DNA from: an uncultured Sphingomonadales bacterium
Lineage (GTDB): Bacteria > Pseudomonadota > Alphaproteobacteria > Sphingomonadales > Sphingomonadaceae
Assembly: GCA_903832325.1 (NCBI GenBank)
Contig: CAILBC010000047.1
Span: 1-64,000 of the forward strand
Direction: 5' to 3'
Length of the DNA stretch: 64,000 nt
Part shown: positions 7,767 to 16,825 of the stretch, piece by piece
Position numbering within the stretch: the stretch's first letter is position 1
How the letters are laid out: the number at the start of each line of letters is the position of its first letter
The notes under the pieces: generated by a model
The model's database searches: none
What the model saw: the letters and a program-made list of their open reading frames with translations, nothing else
What the model was told of the DNA's origin: nothing
Position numbers and translations under genes: made by a program

Positions 7767-9815
7767 ATGGGTTACCGATTGGGCGTTGATGTGGGTGGCA
7801 CGTTCACCGATCTGCTGCTGCTGGAAACCGGCACGGGCGCATTCTGGCGGCACAAGACTCCGTCGACACCGCACGACAGCTCGGTCGGCATTCTTGACGG
7901 GGTGACCGCGATTTGCGGCGCGGCAGGCATTGCGCCCCGGGAAATCGCGTATTTCCTGCACGGCACGACCGTGGCCACCAATGCGGTGCTGGAAGGCAAA
8001 GGCGCCAAAGTCGGCCTGGTGACCACCGAAGGCTATCGCCACATCATGCAGATCGCGCGCAGTTTTGTGCCGGGCGGGCTGGCGGGCTGGATCATCTGGC
8101 CAAAGCCGCAGCCGCTCGCCGCGCTGGAAAACACCGTGACGGTCAAGGGCCGGATGGGCGCCGACGGGGCCGAAGTGCGCCCGATCGATGAAGCCGACGT
8201 GCGCCACCAGCTCGGCCTGCTGAAGGCTGCGGGTGTCGAGGCGGTGACGGTCAGCCTGATCAACGCCTATGTCAACGGTGCGCACGAGACGCAGATCGGC
8301 GACATTGCGCGCGAAGTGCTGCCCGGCGTGCCCGTTTCGCTCAGCCACGAAGTCCTGCCCGAAATGCAGGAATACGAACGCACCCTGACCACTGTCGCCA
8401 ATGCCGCGGTGCGGCCGATCGTGGGCAGATATGTTGCCAATCTGCGCACCCGCCTGGCCGAGGCGGGCCTGACCGGAAATCTTTCGCTGCTGCGGTCCGA
8501 TGGCGGGCTGATGAGCGCGCAAAAAGCCGAAACCCAGCCGGTGAACATCCTGATGTCGGGCCCGGCCGGCGGCGTGACCGGCGCGATCTGGGTGGGGCGC
8601 AATGCCGGCATCCGCAATATCATGACGCTGGACGTGGGCGGCACTTCGACCGACGTCGCGCTGATCGAAAACCTGGAACCCCGCCGCCAGCGCACCACCG
8701 AAGTGGGCCACTTGTCGGTGCGCGCCTCGGCGCTTGATGTGAAAACCGTGGGCGCCGGTGGCGGATCGATCGCCTATGTGCCCGAACTGACCGGCGCGCT
8801 GCGCGTCGGGCCGCAATCGGCGGGCGCGGTGCCGGGCCCGGTCGCCTATGGCAAAGGCGGCGAGGCGCCGACCGTGACCGATGCCAATGTCGTGCTCGGC
8901 TATCTGCCCGAAAACCTGCTGGGCGGCACATTCCGGCTCGATCGCGAAGGCGCGAGGCGCGCAGTCCAGACGATTGCCGACAAGATGGGCATCGGCCTGA
9001 TGGAAGCGGCGCGCGGCATCATCGATATCGTCAACGAAAACATGTTTGGCGCGCTGCGCATGATTTCGGTGCAGCAGGGCTATGACCCGCGTGATTTCGC
9101 GCTGATGGGCTTTGGCGGCGCCGGGCCGCTCCATGTCAATGCGGTGGCGCGGCTGATGGGCAGCTGGCCCGCCATTTCGCCGGTTTCGCCGGGCGTGCTT
9201 TGCGCGCTGGGCGATGCCACCACGCGCATGCGCACCGAAACCGCGCGCAGTTTCTCGCGGCTGGCCACGCAGACCCGGGCCGAAGACCTGATCACCATCC
9301 TGGACGAAATGGCGGCGCAGACGTGTGCCGAACTCGTCGCCGATGGCGTGCCCGCCGCCGAAATCTCCAGCCTGTTCGAAGTTGACGTGCGCTATGCCGG
9401 GCAGGCATTCGAGGTGCCGCTGACCATCACCCCGGATGATCTGCGGCGCGATGGCATTGCCGGAATTCTTGCCCGGTTCGATGCCGAACATTTGCGCCTG
9501 TTCACGTTCAACATGGAAACGCCGCACGAAATCGTGAATTTGCGTGCTGTCGCGCTGGGCCAGGTGCCCGATCTGCCCGCGCCCGAAATCGAACGCGGCG
9601 ATGGCAATCCGGCCGCGGCGTTCATGCGCGAACACGTGCTGTGGATGGATGGCCGCGAACAGACCGGCGCCATCTATGACCGCGCCAGATTGCGCGCGGG
9701 CGATGTGATCCCGGGCCCCGCCATCGTGTGCGAAATGGATTCGACCACGCTGATCGAGGCCGGCTGCACCGGCACGGTCGACCATTGCGGCAACATCCTG
9801 ATTCACCTGGCCTGA
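7767..9815 (+). CDS. hyuA: Hydantoinase/oxoprolinase family protein, subunit A
   Basis: ATP-binding subunit (682 residues) of the HyuA/HyuB group, which includes N-methylhydantoinase, 5-oxoprolinase, caprolactamase and acetone carboxylase. The N-terminal actin/ASKHA-type phosphate loop is GVDVGGTFTDLLL (residues 6-18); HGTTVATNAVLEG (about 66), a second phosphate motif LDVGGTSTDVAL (about 291) and VGAGGGSIA (about 328) follow. These residues phosphorylate an amide or carbonyl oxygen in the family. The start is ATG 7767. It is followed after 12 bp by hyuB, its obligate partner. A zinc-type cyclic amidohydrolase is absent, so the pair should be the ATP-dependent enzyme. The substrate is unknown; the operon suggests a cyclic amide, ketone or hydantoin-like compound. 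Confidence 0.9.
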   Translation: MGYRLGVDVGGTFTDLLLLETGTGAFWRHKTPSTPHDSSVGILDGVTAICGAAGIAPREIAYFLHGTTVATNAVLEGKGAKVGLVTTEGYRHIMQIARSFVPGGLAGWIIWPKPQPLAALENTVTVKGRMGADGAEVRPIDEADVRHQLGLLKAAGVEAVTVSLINAYVNGAHETQIGDIAREVLPGVPVSLSHEVLPEMQEYERTLTTVANAAVRPIVGRYVANLRTRLAEAGLTGNLSLLRSDGGLMSAQKAETQPVNILMSGPAGGVTGAIWVGRNAGIRNIMTLDVGGTSTDVALIENLEPRRQRTTEVGHLSVRASALDVKTVGAGGGSIAYVPELTGALRVGPQSAGAVPGPVAYGKGGEAPTVTDANVVLGYLPENLLGGTFRLDREGARRAVQTIADKMGIGLMEAARGIIDIVNENMFGALRMISVQQGYDPRDFALMGFGGAGPLHVNAVARLMGSWPAISPVSPGVLCALGDATTRMRTETARSFSRLATQTRAEDLITILDEMAAQTCAELVADGVPAAEISSLFEVDVRYAGQAFEVPLTITPDDLRRDGIAGILARFDAEHLRLFTFNMETPHEIVNLRAVALGQVPDLPAPEIERGDGNPAAAFMREHVLWMDGREQTGAIYDRARLRAGDVIPGPAIVCEMDSTTLIEAGCTGTVDHCGNILIHLA

Positions 9816-9827
9816 AGGGTACCGACC

Positions 9828-11714
9828 ATGCCTGCAACCATTCTCCAGACCAATCCCGTTCCGCTCAACCGGGTGCCGATCGATCCTGTCACGCTCGACA
9901 TCATCGAAAACGCGCTGCGCAATGCGCGCATCGAAATGGACGCGACGCTGGTGCGCACCGCGATGTCCCCGGGTATCCGCGAACAGGGCGATGCCTTTCC
10001 GCTGATCGCCGATCACACCGGCAAGATGATCGTGGGCCAGTTCGGCAGCTTCATCGACGGGTTCCTGCGCAATTTTGACGGCACGCTGGAAGACGGCGAC
10101 CTGATTTTCCTGTCCGATCCCTATTCGGTCGATGGCGCGGTCAGCCATTCCAACGACTGGCTGGTGCTGCTGCCGGTGTTCAAGGACGGGCGGCTGATCG
10201 GCTATACCTCGATGTTTGGCCACCAGAGCGACATCGGCGGCAAAGTGGTCGGGTCAATGCCGATCAACGCGCATTCGATCTTTGAGGAAGGGGTTCGCAT
10301 TCCCCCGGTAAAGCTTTGGAAAAAAGGCGCCTTCAACGAAGATCTGCTGAAGCTTGTGCTGCACCAGACGCGCAAGCCCGATTGGTGCCAGGCCGATTTG
10401 AACGCGCTGATCGCCAGCTGCCGCGTCGCGGCACGGCGAGTCATCGAAATGGCCGAACGGTTTGGTGACGACGTCTATTTTTCGGCAACGCAGGAATTGC
10501 TGGCGCGCAACCATCGCGCGATGAAGGCGCTGATCGGCATGGCCATCGCCGAAGAGCCCGTCAGCTTTGAAGACTATATCTGCGACGATGGCATGGGCAG
10601 CGGCCCCTATCGCATCCGCTGCACAATGCGCCGCGAAGGCGAAAAGGTGGTGCTGGATTTTGACGGGACCGACCCGCAATCCAGCGCCTCGATCAATTTC
10701 TATCTCAACGAAAACATGTTCAAGATGTTCTTCGGCATCTACATGATCATGGTCTTTGATCCACAGATCCTGTTCAATGACGGTTTCTATGACCTGATCG
10801 ACGTGCGAATTCCGGCAGGATCGCTGTTGAAGCCGAAGTTCCCTGCCGCGCTCTCGGGTCGCACCCATGCGCTTGGCCGCATCTTTGACATCCTGGGTGG
10901 GTTGCTTGGCCAGAAAACGCCGGAGTTCCTGAACGCCGCCGGTTTCTCGTCAAGCCCCCACCTTTTTTATGCAGGCAACGATACCCGGCCCGGTGCCTCG
11001 GGCGACTGGTTCCAGCTGTTCCAGATCGGTTTCGGCGGAATTCCCGGCCGGCCGATGGGCGACGGGCCCGACGGGCATTCGCTGTGGCCGGGCTTTACCA
11101 ACGTGCCCAACGAATTTCTGGAACGCTATTTCCCGCTGCGCATCGAACGCTATGAATGCGCGGCCGACAGCGGCGGTGCCGGGCTGCATCGCGGCGGCGA
11201 TGGCATCCACATGACCTATCGCTTCCTCAGCGCGGGCGTGATCGCGATCCACGATGATCGCTGGTTTGTCCCCCCCTGGGGCGTGAACGGCGGCGAACCC
11301 GGCGGCCGCGCGCGCAAGATCCTGGAAAAGGCCGACGGCACCACGCAGATCGTGGGCAACAAAGTGGAGGATCTGGCGGTCGAGGCCGGGGATCAGCTGC
11401 ATTTCATCACCTGGGGCGGCGGTGGCTGGGGCGATGCGCTGGAACGCGATGCCGCAATCGTGGCGCGTGAAATCCGCGAAGGGCTGATCACCAGCACCGG
11501 CGCGCGCGCCTATGGCGTGGTGGCCGATGATCTGGGCACCGTCGACAGCGCCGCGACCGAGGCGCTGCGCGCGCAAATCCGCGCAACGCGGGGTGATCTG
11601 CCGCTGTTCAACTATGGCCCCGGCATTGACGAACTGCGCGCGCGCAGCCTGGCGGACACCGGCCTGCCTGCCCCGGTACAGCCGGTCTGGCCGCATCTGG
11701 CAGCAGCGGAGTAA
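9828..11714 (+). CDS. hyuB: Hydantoinase B/oxoprolinase family protein
   Basis: Partner of HyuA, 628 residues, carrying the metal site and hydrolytic or carboxylating chemistry in this family. Conserved blocks are SPGIREQGDAFPL (about residue 46), GDLIFLSDPY (about 91), HSNDWLVL (about 107), HQSDIGGKVVGSMP (about 133) and a C-terminal glycine-rich WGGGGWGDALERD (about 526), typical of HyuB ends. Starting at ATG 9828, it follows hyuA closely and is itself followed 4 bp later by the CoA-transferase. The length matches stand-alone HyuB rather than fused eukaryotic-type oxoprolinase. The reaction assigned to this pair depends wholly on the unknown substrate. Confidence 0.9.
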   Translation: MPATILQTNPVPLNRVPIDPVTLDIIENALRNARIEMDATLVRTAMSPGIREQGDAFPLIADHTGKMIVGQFGSFIDGFLRNFDGTLEDGDLIFLSDPYSVDGAVSHSNDWLVLLPVFKDGRLIGYTSMFGHQSDIGGKVVGSMPINAHSIFEEGVRIPPVKLWKKGAFNEDLLKLVLHQTRKPDWCQADLNALIASCRVAARRVIEMAERFGDDVYFSATQELLARNHRAMKALIGMAIAEEPVSFEDYICDDGMGSGPYRIRCTMRREGEKVVLDFDGTDPQSSASINFYLNENMFKMFFGIYMIMVFDPQILFNDGFYDLIDVRIPAGSLLKPKFPAALSGRTHALGRIFDILGGLLGQKTPEFLNAAGFSSSPHLFYAGNDTRPGASGDWFQLFQIGFGGIPGRPMGDGPDGHSLWPGFTNVPNEFLERYFPLRIERYECAADSGGAGLHRGGDGIHMTYRFLSAGVIAIHDDRWFVPPWGVNGGEPGGRARKILEKADGTTQIVGNKVEDLAVEAGDQLHFITWGGGGWGDALERDAAIVAREIREGLITSTGARAYGVVADDLGTVDSAATEALRAQIRATRGDLPLFNYGPGIDELRARSLADTGLPAPVQPVWPHLAAAE

Positions 11715-11718
11715 GCGG

Positions 11719-12906
11719 GTGTCGACAGGAGCATTGCAAGGCATTCGCGTGATCGAGCTGGGCCAGTTGCTGGCCGGCCCGTTCTGCGGCCAGTTGCTGG
11801 GCGACATGGGCGCCGACGTGATCAAGGTCGAACCGCCGATAACCGGCGATCCGATGCGCGAATGGGGCCAGGGCGAAGAAAAGGTCAATTGGGAAGTGAT
11901 CGCGCGCAACAAGCGTTCGGTCAGCGCCAATCTGCGCGTGCCCGAGGGCCAGGCGCTGGTCCGCCGGCTGATTGCCGGGGCCGACGTGGTGATCGAAAAC
12001 TTCAAGCCCGGCACGATGGAAAAATGGGGCCTTGGGCCCGATGTGCTGCTGGCGGATAGCCCCGGCCTGATCATCGCGCGCATGTCGGGCTATGGCCAGA
12101 CCGGCCCTTATGCCGATCGCGCCGGGTTTGGCGGCATTGGCGAAGCGATGGGCGGCTGGCGCTATATCGTCGGTGAACCCGACCGACCACCCAGCCGCAT
12201 GGGCATTTCGATCGGCGACACGCTGACCGCGACTTATGGTTGCATGGGCGTGCTCGCCGCGCTGCACGTGCGCCACCAGACCGGGCGCGGCCAGGTGATC
12301 GATGCCGCGCTTTATGAAAGCGTGCTTCAGGTGATGGAAGGGCTGGTGCCCGAATATGATCGCATGGGCCTGATGCGCGAACGATCGGGATCGATCCTGA
12401 AAGGCATTGCGCCGTCCAATGTCTATCGCTGCCGCGATGGCGAATTCATGATCGGCGCCAACAAGGATTCGCTGTGGAAACGGCTGGCGCAGGCGATGGG
12501 CCGGCCCGAACTGGGTGATGACCCGCGCTTTGCCACGCATATCGCGCGCGGCACCAACCAGGACGATCTCGACGCGATGATCGATGCCTGGACCCGCACG
12601 CTGAGCGTGGACGAAGTCGAAGCGTTGATGACGGACTATTCGATTCCGGCCGGCCGCGTCTATCGCGCGCCCGACATGATCGCCGATCCGCATTTCCAGG
12701 CGCGCGAGGCGATCATCGAGGTGGAAACCGAACGGTTTGGCCCGCTGAAAATGCAAAGCGTGTTTCCGCGTCTGTCGGTCACCCCGGGCAGCGTGCGCCG
12801 CCCCGCGCCATCGCGCGTGGGCCAGCACAATGCCGAAATCTATGGCGATCTGCTGGGCCTGGACACGGCCGAGCTTGAGGCTTTGGCCGCGCAAGGGGTG
12901 ATCTGA
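11719..12906 (+). CDS. CaiB/BaiF (class III) CoA-transferase
   Basis: Class III CoA-transferase of 395 residues that moves CoA between carboxylic acids through an aspartyl-CoA intermediate. Seen are IRVIELGQLLAGPFCGQLLGD (about residues 8-28), the N-terminal CoA site, then DMGADVIKVEPP (about 28), SGYGQTGPYADR (about 119), followed by the region with the catalytic acid, and a C-terminal RVGQHNAEIYGDLLG typical of the family. The GTG at 11719, 4 bp after hyuB, is the only start that gives a normal N-terminus. It most likely activates a carboxylic acid produced or used in this operon before the lyase acts. Donor and acceptor cannot be told from sequence. Confidence 0.9.
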   Translation: MSTGALQGIRVIELGQLLAGPFCGQLLGDMGADVIKVEPPITGDPMREWGQGEEKVNWEVIARNKRSVSANLRVPEGQALVRRLIAGADVVIENFKPGTMEKWGLGPDVLLADSPGLIIARMSGYGQTGPYADRAGFGGIGEAMGGWRYIVGEPDRPPSRMGISIGDTLTATYGCMGVLAALHVRHQTGRGQVIDAALYESVLQVMEGLVPEYDRMGLMRERSGSILKGIAPSNVYRCRDGEFMIGANKDSLWKRLAQAMGRPELGDDPRFATHIARGTNQDDLDAMIDAWTRTLSVDEVEALMTDYSIPAGRVYRAPDMIADPHFQAREAIIEVETERFGPLKMQSVFPRLSVTPGSVRRPAPSRVGQHNAEIYGDLLGLDTAELEALAAQGVI

Positions 12907-12908
12907 CC

Positions 12909-13544
12909 GTGCCCCGCGCCGATCGCGCCGGCCTGACCGCAAACTATGCCGGCGCGTTCGATGGGCGGCTGGCATTTGGCCAGCGCCCGGCGCTGATCGT
13001 GGTCGATATGGTAGAGGCCTATCTCCAGCCCGGATCGCCGCTTTATGCCGGCATTGAATCCGCGCTGGAATCGGCGATCCGCCTGACCGCGGCCGCACGC
13101 ACGCACGGCTTTCCGGTGCTGTTCACCAATGTCGAATATGTGTCCGGCGGGATCGATGGCGGGGTGTTTTTCCGCAAAGTGCCGGCGCTGCGCTGTTTCG
13201 AACGTGGCAATCCGCTGGGCGCGTTTCCGGCGCGGCTGGCACCGCATGACGGCGACATGGTGATCACCAAACGCTATGCCAGCGCGTTTTTCGGCACGCA
13301 TCTCGCCGCCAGCCTGACTGCGCTGGGGGTCGATACGCTGATGATCTGCGGCACATCGACATCGGGCTGCATCCGCGCGACCGCGCTCGATGCCTGCCAG
13401 CACGGGTTCATCCCGTTTGTGGTGCGCGATGCCTGCGGCGACCGGCACGAGGCCCCGCATGAGGCCAACCTGTTCGACCTTCAGGCCAAATATGCCGAAG
13501 TGGTGACCGAGGACGAAGCGCTGGCCCTGATGGCCCAGGCCTAA
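12909..13544 (+). CDS. Isochorismatase-family cysteine hydrolase (N-carbamoylsarcosine amidase-like)
   Basis: Cysteine hydrolase of 211 residues. The catalytic triad is visible as Asp in LIVVDMVEAY (about residue 36), Lys in ITKRYASAFFGT (about 119) and Cys in CGTSTSGCIRATALD (about 154), with the usual non-proline cis-peptide neighbourhood. The best family match is the N-carbamoylsarcosine amidase/ureidoacrylate hydrolase side, which removes a carbamoyl group from ring-opened hydantoins or ureides. Start GTG 12909 lies 2 bp after the CoA-transferase stop. As last gene of the gntR-hyuAB operon, it fits a scheme in which HyuAB opens a ring and this enzyme cleaves the resulting carbamoyl or amide bond (inference). 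It ends in a 4-bp convergent overlap with the next gene. Confidence 0.88.
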   Translation: MPRADRAGLTANYAGAFDGRLAFGQRPALIVVDMVEAYLQPGSPLYAGIESALESAIRLTAAARTHGFPVLFTNVEYVSGGIDGGVFFRKVPALRCFERGNPLGAFPARLAPHDGDMVITKRYASAFFGTHLAASLTALGVDTLMICGTSTSGCIRATALDACQHGFIPFVVRDACGDRHEAPHEANLFDLQAKYAEVVTEDEALALMAQA

Positions 13545-14875
13545 AGCCGAAACCGGCCGATCACCGCGCCATCAAGGCCGAACACGGTCAGCCGCCATCC
13601 GTTCCCGCGCCGTGTCAACAGGGCATGGCCAAACCGGCCCGTTATCGTGGTCAGTGCGGCAATCGCCGCTGCGCCCGGTTTGCCCGCCACATCGCCCAGG
13701 CTGGCCGGCGCCAGCACCGGGTCCTCCAGCGTGCCCGAAAACCCGGTGATCACTTGCGTGGGCAGGCTGGCAAAGCGCGCAAACTGGAACAGATGGATAT
13801 GTCCGGCAAACATCGCGCGCACCGGCAGGGGCACGGGGGCATGGTCGCTGACCGGCGGCGCGCCGACAGTCACCGCGCTGGTGCCGCCTGCCGCCCAGAG
13901 CACGGGATTGACCGGATAATGCGCCGCCAGGAACGTGGTGCGTGCGCCGCGTGCCAGGCGCGCAATCGTGGCATTGTCGGCGCGCTGCGTCGCTGCGGCC
14001 AGCGCATCGCCATGGCCCGCGCCGGCAAGCGTCATCTGGTCGGCAATCACCAGCTGCGCACCGCCGCCCAGCGCAACGCGATAGGGTTCGGCATGATTGC
14101 CCGCCGCATCATCGGCCGGATCGACACAATCCCGATGCGCGGCCAGCGGATGCGGATCGAGCAGCCGCCACCAGCCCTGCCCGGCGCGCGCGCATTCCTC
14201 GTGATTGCCGCGCACCATGATCCACGGCGCCGCCGCCAGCAGGGGCGCCGCGGGATCGAGGAAATCGGCGCTCCAGCCGGCCTCGCCATAGCCCCACGGG
14301 GTTTGCGCGCACGCCGCCTCCTGCTGCGGGCAGGGATTTTCGCGGTACAGGTAATCGCCCACATGCAGCACCATATCGGGGTGCAGCGCCGCCGCGCGCG
14401 CAGCAATCGCGGCAAAGGGCCATTGTGCCGGATCTTTGCAGCCCTGCCAGGCGCGATCAGCATCCTTCAACCGGCAGCCGGTATCGCCGATCACCACGAT
14501 GCGATCGATATGCGCCGAAGGCAGCGGCAGCCGCTTTGCGCCAAAGATCGCGCGGCGCACGCTGCGGGCCAGTCGCAATTCGCAGACCCGTGTTGCAAAA
14601 CTGGCGGGGCTGGTCACGTGCGCCTTGTTGCTGCGGATCGGCAGCACGGCCGGCGCCGCGCGTTCGGCCATCGGGCGGTCCCGCCCGTCCACGCGCAGCA
14701 CCGGGCACGCGGCAGCGTCGGTCACCACGCGCACCACGCTGCCGCCGGCGGGGGCCATTTCCACCCAGGCGCGCGGCGCGGCGCTGGCCATGCCCGGCGC
14801 CGCGCCGACAATCGCCAGCACCGCCGCGCAAATCCGCACCAGGCGGCCCGGCCGCGCAAGTCTCATCCCGTTCAT
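13541..14875 (-). CDS. Secreted calcineurin-type metallophosphoesterase
   Basis: Predicted exported phosphoesterase of about 444 residues. ATG 14875 is chosen because it gives a clear signal peptide (a positive MNGMRLARPGRLVR, then a hydrophobic stretch ending ASAAPRA); longer readings lack sense. The binuclear metal motifs appear in order: GDTGCR (about 129), HVGDYLY (about 169), MVRGNHEE (about 218), AAHYPVN (about 320) and GHIHLF (about 358). Many cysteines (CRLKD, CKDP, NPC, AAC, EEC, RDC) suggest disulfides in the periplasm. It follows the Rieske beta gene by 76 bp on the same strand and may be co-transcribed, but has no obvious chemical link to it. It could be an acid phosphatase or phosphodiesterase; the substrate is unknown. 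Confidence 0.85.
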   Translation of the reverse strand: MNGMRLARPGRLVRICAAVLAIVGAAPGMASAAPRAWVEMAPAGGSVVRVVTDAAACPVLRVDGRDRPMAERAAPAVLPIRSNKAHVTSPASFATRVCELRLARSVRRAIFGAKRLPLPSAHIDRIVVIGDTGCRLKDADRAWQGCKDPAQWPFAAIAARAAALHPDMVLHVGDYLYRENPCPQQEAACAQTPWGYGEAGWSADFLDPAAPLLAAAPWIMVRGNHEECARAGQGWWRLLDPHPLAAHRDCVDPADDAAGNHAEPYRVALGGGAQLVIADQMTLAGAGHGDALAAATQRADNATIARLARGARTTFLAAHYPVNPVLWAAGGTSAVTVGAPPVSDHAPVPLPVRAMFAGHIHLFQFARFASLPTQVITGFSGTLEDPVLAPASLGDVAGKPGAAAIAALTTITGRFGHALLTRRGNGWRLTVFGLDGAVIGRFRL

Positions 14876-14951
14876 CGCAAGACGCGGTATTCGCGTCACA
14901 AGACAGCGCGATGACACACGCATGGCGAACGCGCCGGCACGTCCCGCGGTG

Positions 14952-15461
14952 TCAGATATGGTAGAAATCGAGCACGGTGGGAATCGTGTCGTTGAGCAGC
15001 CACACGGTCTTGGCCGCGATCCGCCAGGCGCCGTCGATCTGCACCAGGCGGTGCCGATATCGACCGAAAAACACGTGCGCGGCATCGGCCCGCCGGTCAT
15101 AGCGGTGCGCGGTAAAGGTCGAGCACACGATGCCGGCACCGGCATCGTCCACGCGCACATTGGTGATGAGGTGAACCACCCGCGCCGGCGGGCTGGACGC
15201 CACCGACAGCCCCGATGTGGCGCGCCACACGCGGTCTTCCAGATTGCGGCGGCCGTGGTACCAGATCAGCGACAGTTCGGTCTGCGGATCGCTGGTCGGG
15301 GTGGTTTCATCGCGCCAGGCCGGCACGTGGAACGTCGCGGCTTCGGTATAGAGCGCCAGCCAGGCCTGCCATGCGGCGGGATCGGCCACGCCTTCATCAA
15401 GCAGGTGCGCCTCGCAATAGAGCAGGTCTTCGGCTGTGGCCCGGTTCAGCGGCGCGCTCAT
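14952..15461 (-). CDS. Aromatic-ring-hydroxylating dioxygenase, beta subunit
   Basis: Small structural subunit (169 residues, SnoaL/NTF2-like fold) of a Rieske non-heme iron dioxygenase. Family features are the N-terminal helical stretch with LLYCEAHLLDEG, then WLALYTEAATFHVPAW, and the C-terminal FGRYRHRLVQIDGAWRIAAK typical of BenB/XylY-type subunits. ATG 15461 overlaps the alpha subunit stop (ATGA), so the two are translationally coupled and should be made in equal amounts. No ferredoxin or reductase gene follows, so electron supply must come from elsewhere, for instance the Fpr at 1302. The subunit does not set the chemistry but stabilises the alpha3beta3 complex. Confidence 0.92.
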   Translation of the reverse strand: MSAPLNRATAEDLLYCEAHLLDEGVADPAAWQAWLALYTEAATFHVPAWRDETTPTSDPQTELSLIWYHGRRNLEDRVWRATSGLSVASSPPARVVHLITNVRVDDAGAGIVCSTFTAHRYDRRADAAHVFFGRYRHRLVQIDGAWRIAAKTVWLLNDTIPTVLDFYHI

Positions 15462-16825
15462 GCCGCACCGCCTGCGGCACACATCCGTTCGGCCCAGGCG
15501 CGATAATAGCTTTGATAGAGCGTTTCATCGCAAGTCTGCGCATCGCTCAGCACCGATCGCGCCGGGGTGATCGCCAGCGGATCGGAAAAGGCATTGCCCC
15601 CCGCCTGCGAAGCGGTCGCGCCGCGCATATAGCCCTGCAACCACGGCTCCACCCGGCTGGCAAAGCCGCGCTGGCACGCTTCATAGCTGACCGTATCGTC
15701 GGGCGTGGCCATGCCGCTGGGGTTGAAGAAATCTTCGTACTGGCGGATGCGGTGCGCGCGCGCCGTGGCGCTTTCACCGCGCGGGGCCAGGCACCAGGTG
15801 CGCATTTCGGTGCGGTTCGCCGCAAGGGGGCGGATCACGCGCAACTGGCTCGATGCATTTTCGGCAATCTGAAGGTTGGGAAAGATCGTCAGGTTGCGCA
15901 TGTTGAACATCCATGCGGTGCGCGCCTCACCCACCCGCGCGCGCAATTCGTCCAGCCGTTCATACAGCGGATGCGCCGCCGAAATGCCGAAGCGGCCCCA
16001 ATTGAGCACGTGGCCCCGGGCAAAGCTGAAGCTGCCGCCCTGCACCCCTTCGCCTTCGCCGGTCCAGTAATCGGTATCTTCCCAGATCGATTTGACCACG
16101 CCTGCGGGCGCGGATTTGCGCCGTTCTTCCAGCACGCGGATGTAGGAGGGATGGGTGGATGTGAAATGATAGGCGTCGGAACAGTTTTCCAGCTGCAGCT
16201 TCCAGTTGGCCTGATAAGTGAACGTGACCGCGCCCGGCACCAGTTCCATGCCGTCTTCGCTTTGATCCGCCACCAGATCGAGCAGCCGCGCCGCCCCGCC
16301 CAGATAGTCCGCAATCGGCGGCACCGCGGCGGTCAGGCTGCCAAACAGGAACCCGCGATAGTCGGCAAAGGCCGGCAGGCGCGGCAGATCGTGCCCGGCG
16401 GCATCGAACCCGTCCGGGTAGCAGCCGGCGGATTTCCACTTGATCGCGCGGTTGGCACCCGCCGAATCAAAGCTCCAGTTGTGATAAGGGCATACGTGCA
16501 GGCGCGCCGTGCCGGCCTGCCGCTGCGCCACGCGCGCGCCCTTGTGCGGGCAGGAATTGACCAGGCCGTGCAGCACACCCGCACCATCGCGGGTGACCAG
16601 CACCGGAACGCGGCCAATCGTGGTGGTGAAGAAATCGTGCGGCCCCGCTGCCTGGCAGGCCAGCCCCAGAAACACCCAGCCGCCTTCGAACAGCCGCGCC
16701 ATTTCCAGATCGAACACCGCCGGATCGTCAAACACCGCGCGGTGGACGCGAAACACGCCCTCCTCCGGCCGATCGTCGATCAGGCGCGCCAGTGCGGCGG
16801 GGGTGGCAGCATCGGCGCCGGTCAT
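15458..16825 (-). CDS. Rieske aromatic dioxygenase, alpha subunit
   Basis: Catalytic subunit of 455 residues. The Rieske [2Fe-2S] ligands are CPH (about residue 92) and CPYH (about 112), with 17 residues between CxH and CxxH. The mononuclear iron site is ENCSDAYHFTSTH (about 214-226), giving the bridging Asp and the two His; the third ligand is a C-terminal acidic residue. The sequence is closest in style to benzoate/toluate and anthranilate dioxygenases (BenA/XylX). It overlaps the decarboxylase upstream and the beta subunit downstream by ATGA on both sides. Together with the ThDP decarboxylase it suggests breakdown of a phenylglyoxylate- or mandelate-type aromatic acid. Ring substrate and position cannot be deduced. 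Confidence 0.95.
   Translation of the reverse strand: MTGADAATPAALARLIDDRPEEGVFRVHRAVFDDPAVFDLEMARLFEGGWVFLGLACQAAGPHDFFTTTIGRVPVLVTRDGAGVLHGLVNSCPHKGARVAQRQAGTARLHVCPYHNWSFDSAGANRAIKWKSAGCYPDGFDAAGHDLPRLPAFADYRGFLFGSLTAAVPPIADYLGGAARLLDLVADQSEDGMELVPGAVTFTYQANWKLQLENCSDAYHFTSTHPSYIRVLEERRKSAPAGVVKSIWEDTDYWTGEGEGVQGGSFSFARGHVLNWGRFGISAAHPLYERLDELRARVGEARTAWMFNMRNLTIFPNLQIAENASSQLRVIRPLAANRTEMRTWCLAPRGESATARAHRIRQYEDFFNPSGMATPDDTVSYEACQRGFASRVEPWLQGYMRGATASQAGGNAFSDPLAITPARSVLSDAQTCDETLYQSYYRAWAERMCAAGGAA

Noticed and set aside
7572..10223. An 883-codon open frame on the minus strand over hyuA
   Set aside because: Antisense to well-conserved hyuA and part of hyuB; the product has no recognisable motif and is rich in His, Arg and Gln, a sign of reversed GC-rich coding DNA.
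7767..13544. Assignment of the operon as a standard creatinine or N-methylhydantoin pathway
   Set aside because: There is no creatininase, creatinase or sarcosine oxidase gene, and the lyase and CoA-transferase do not belong to that route.
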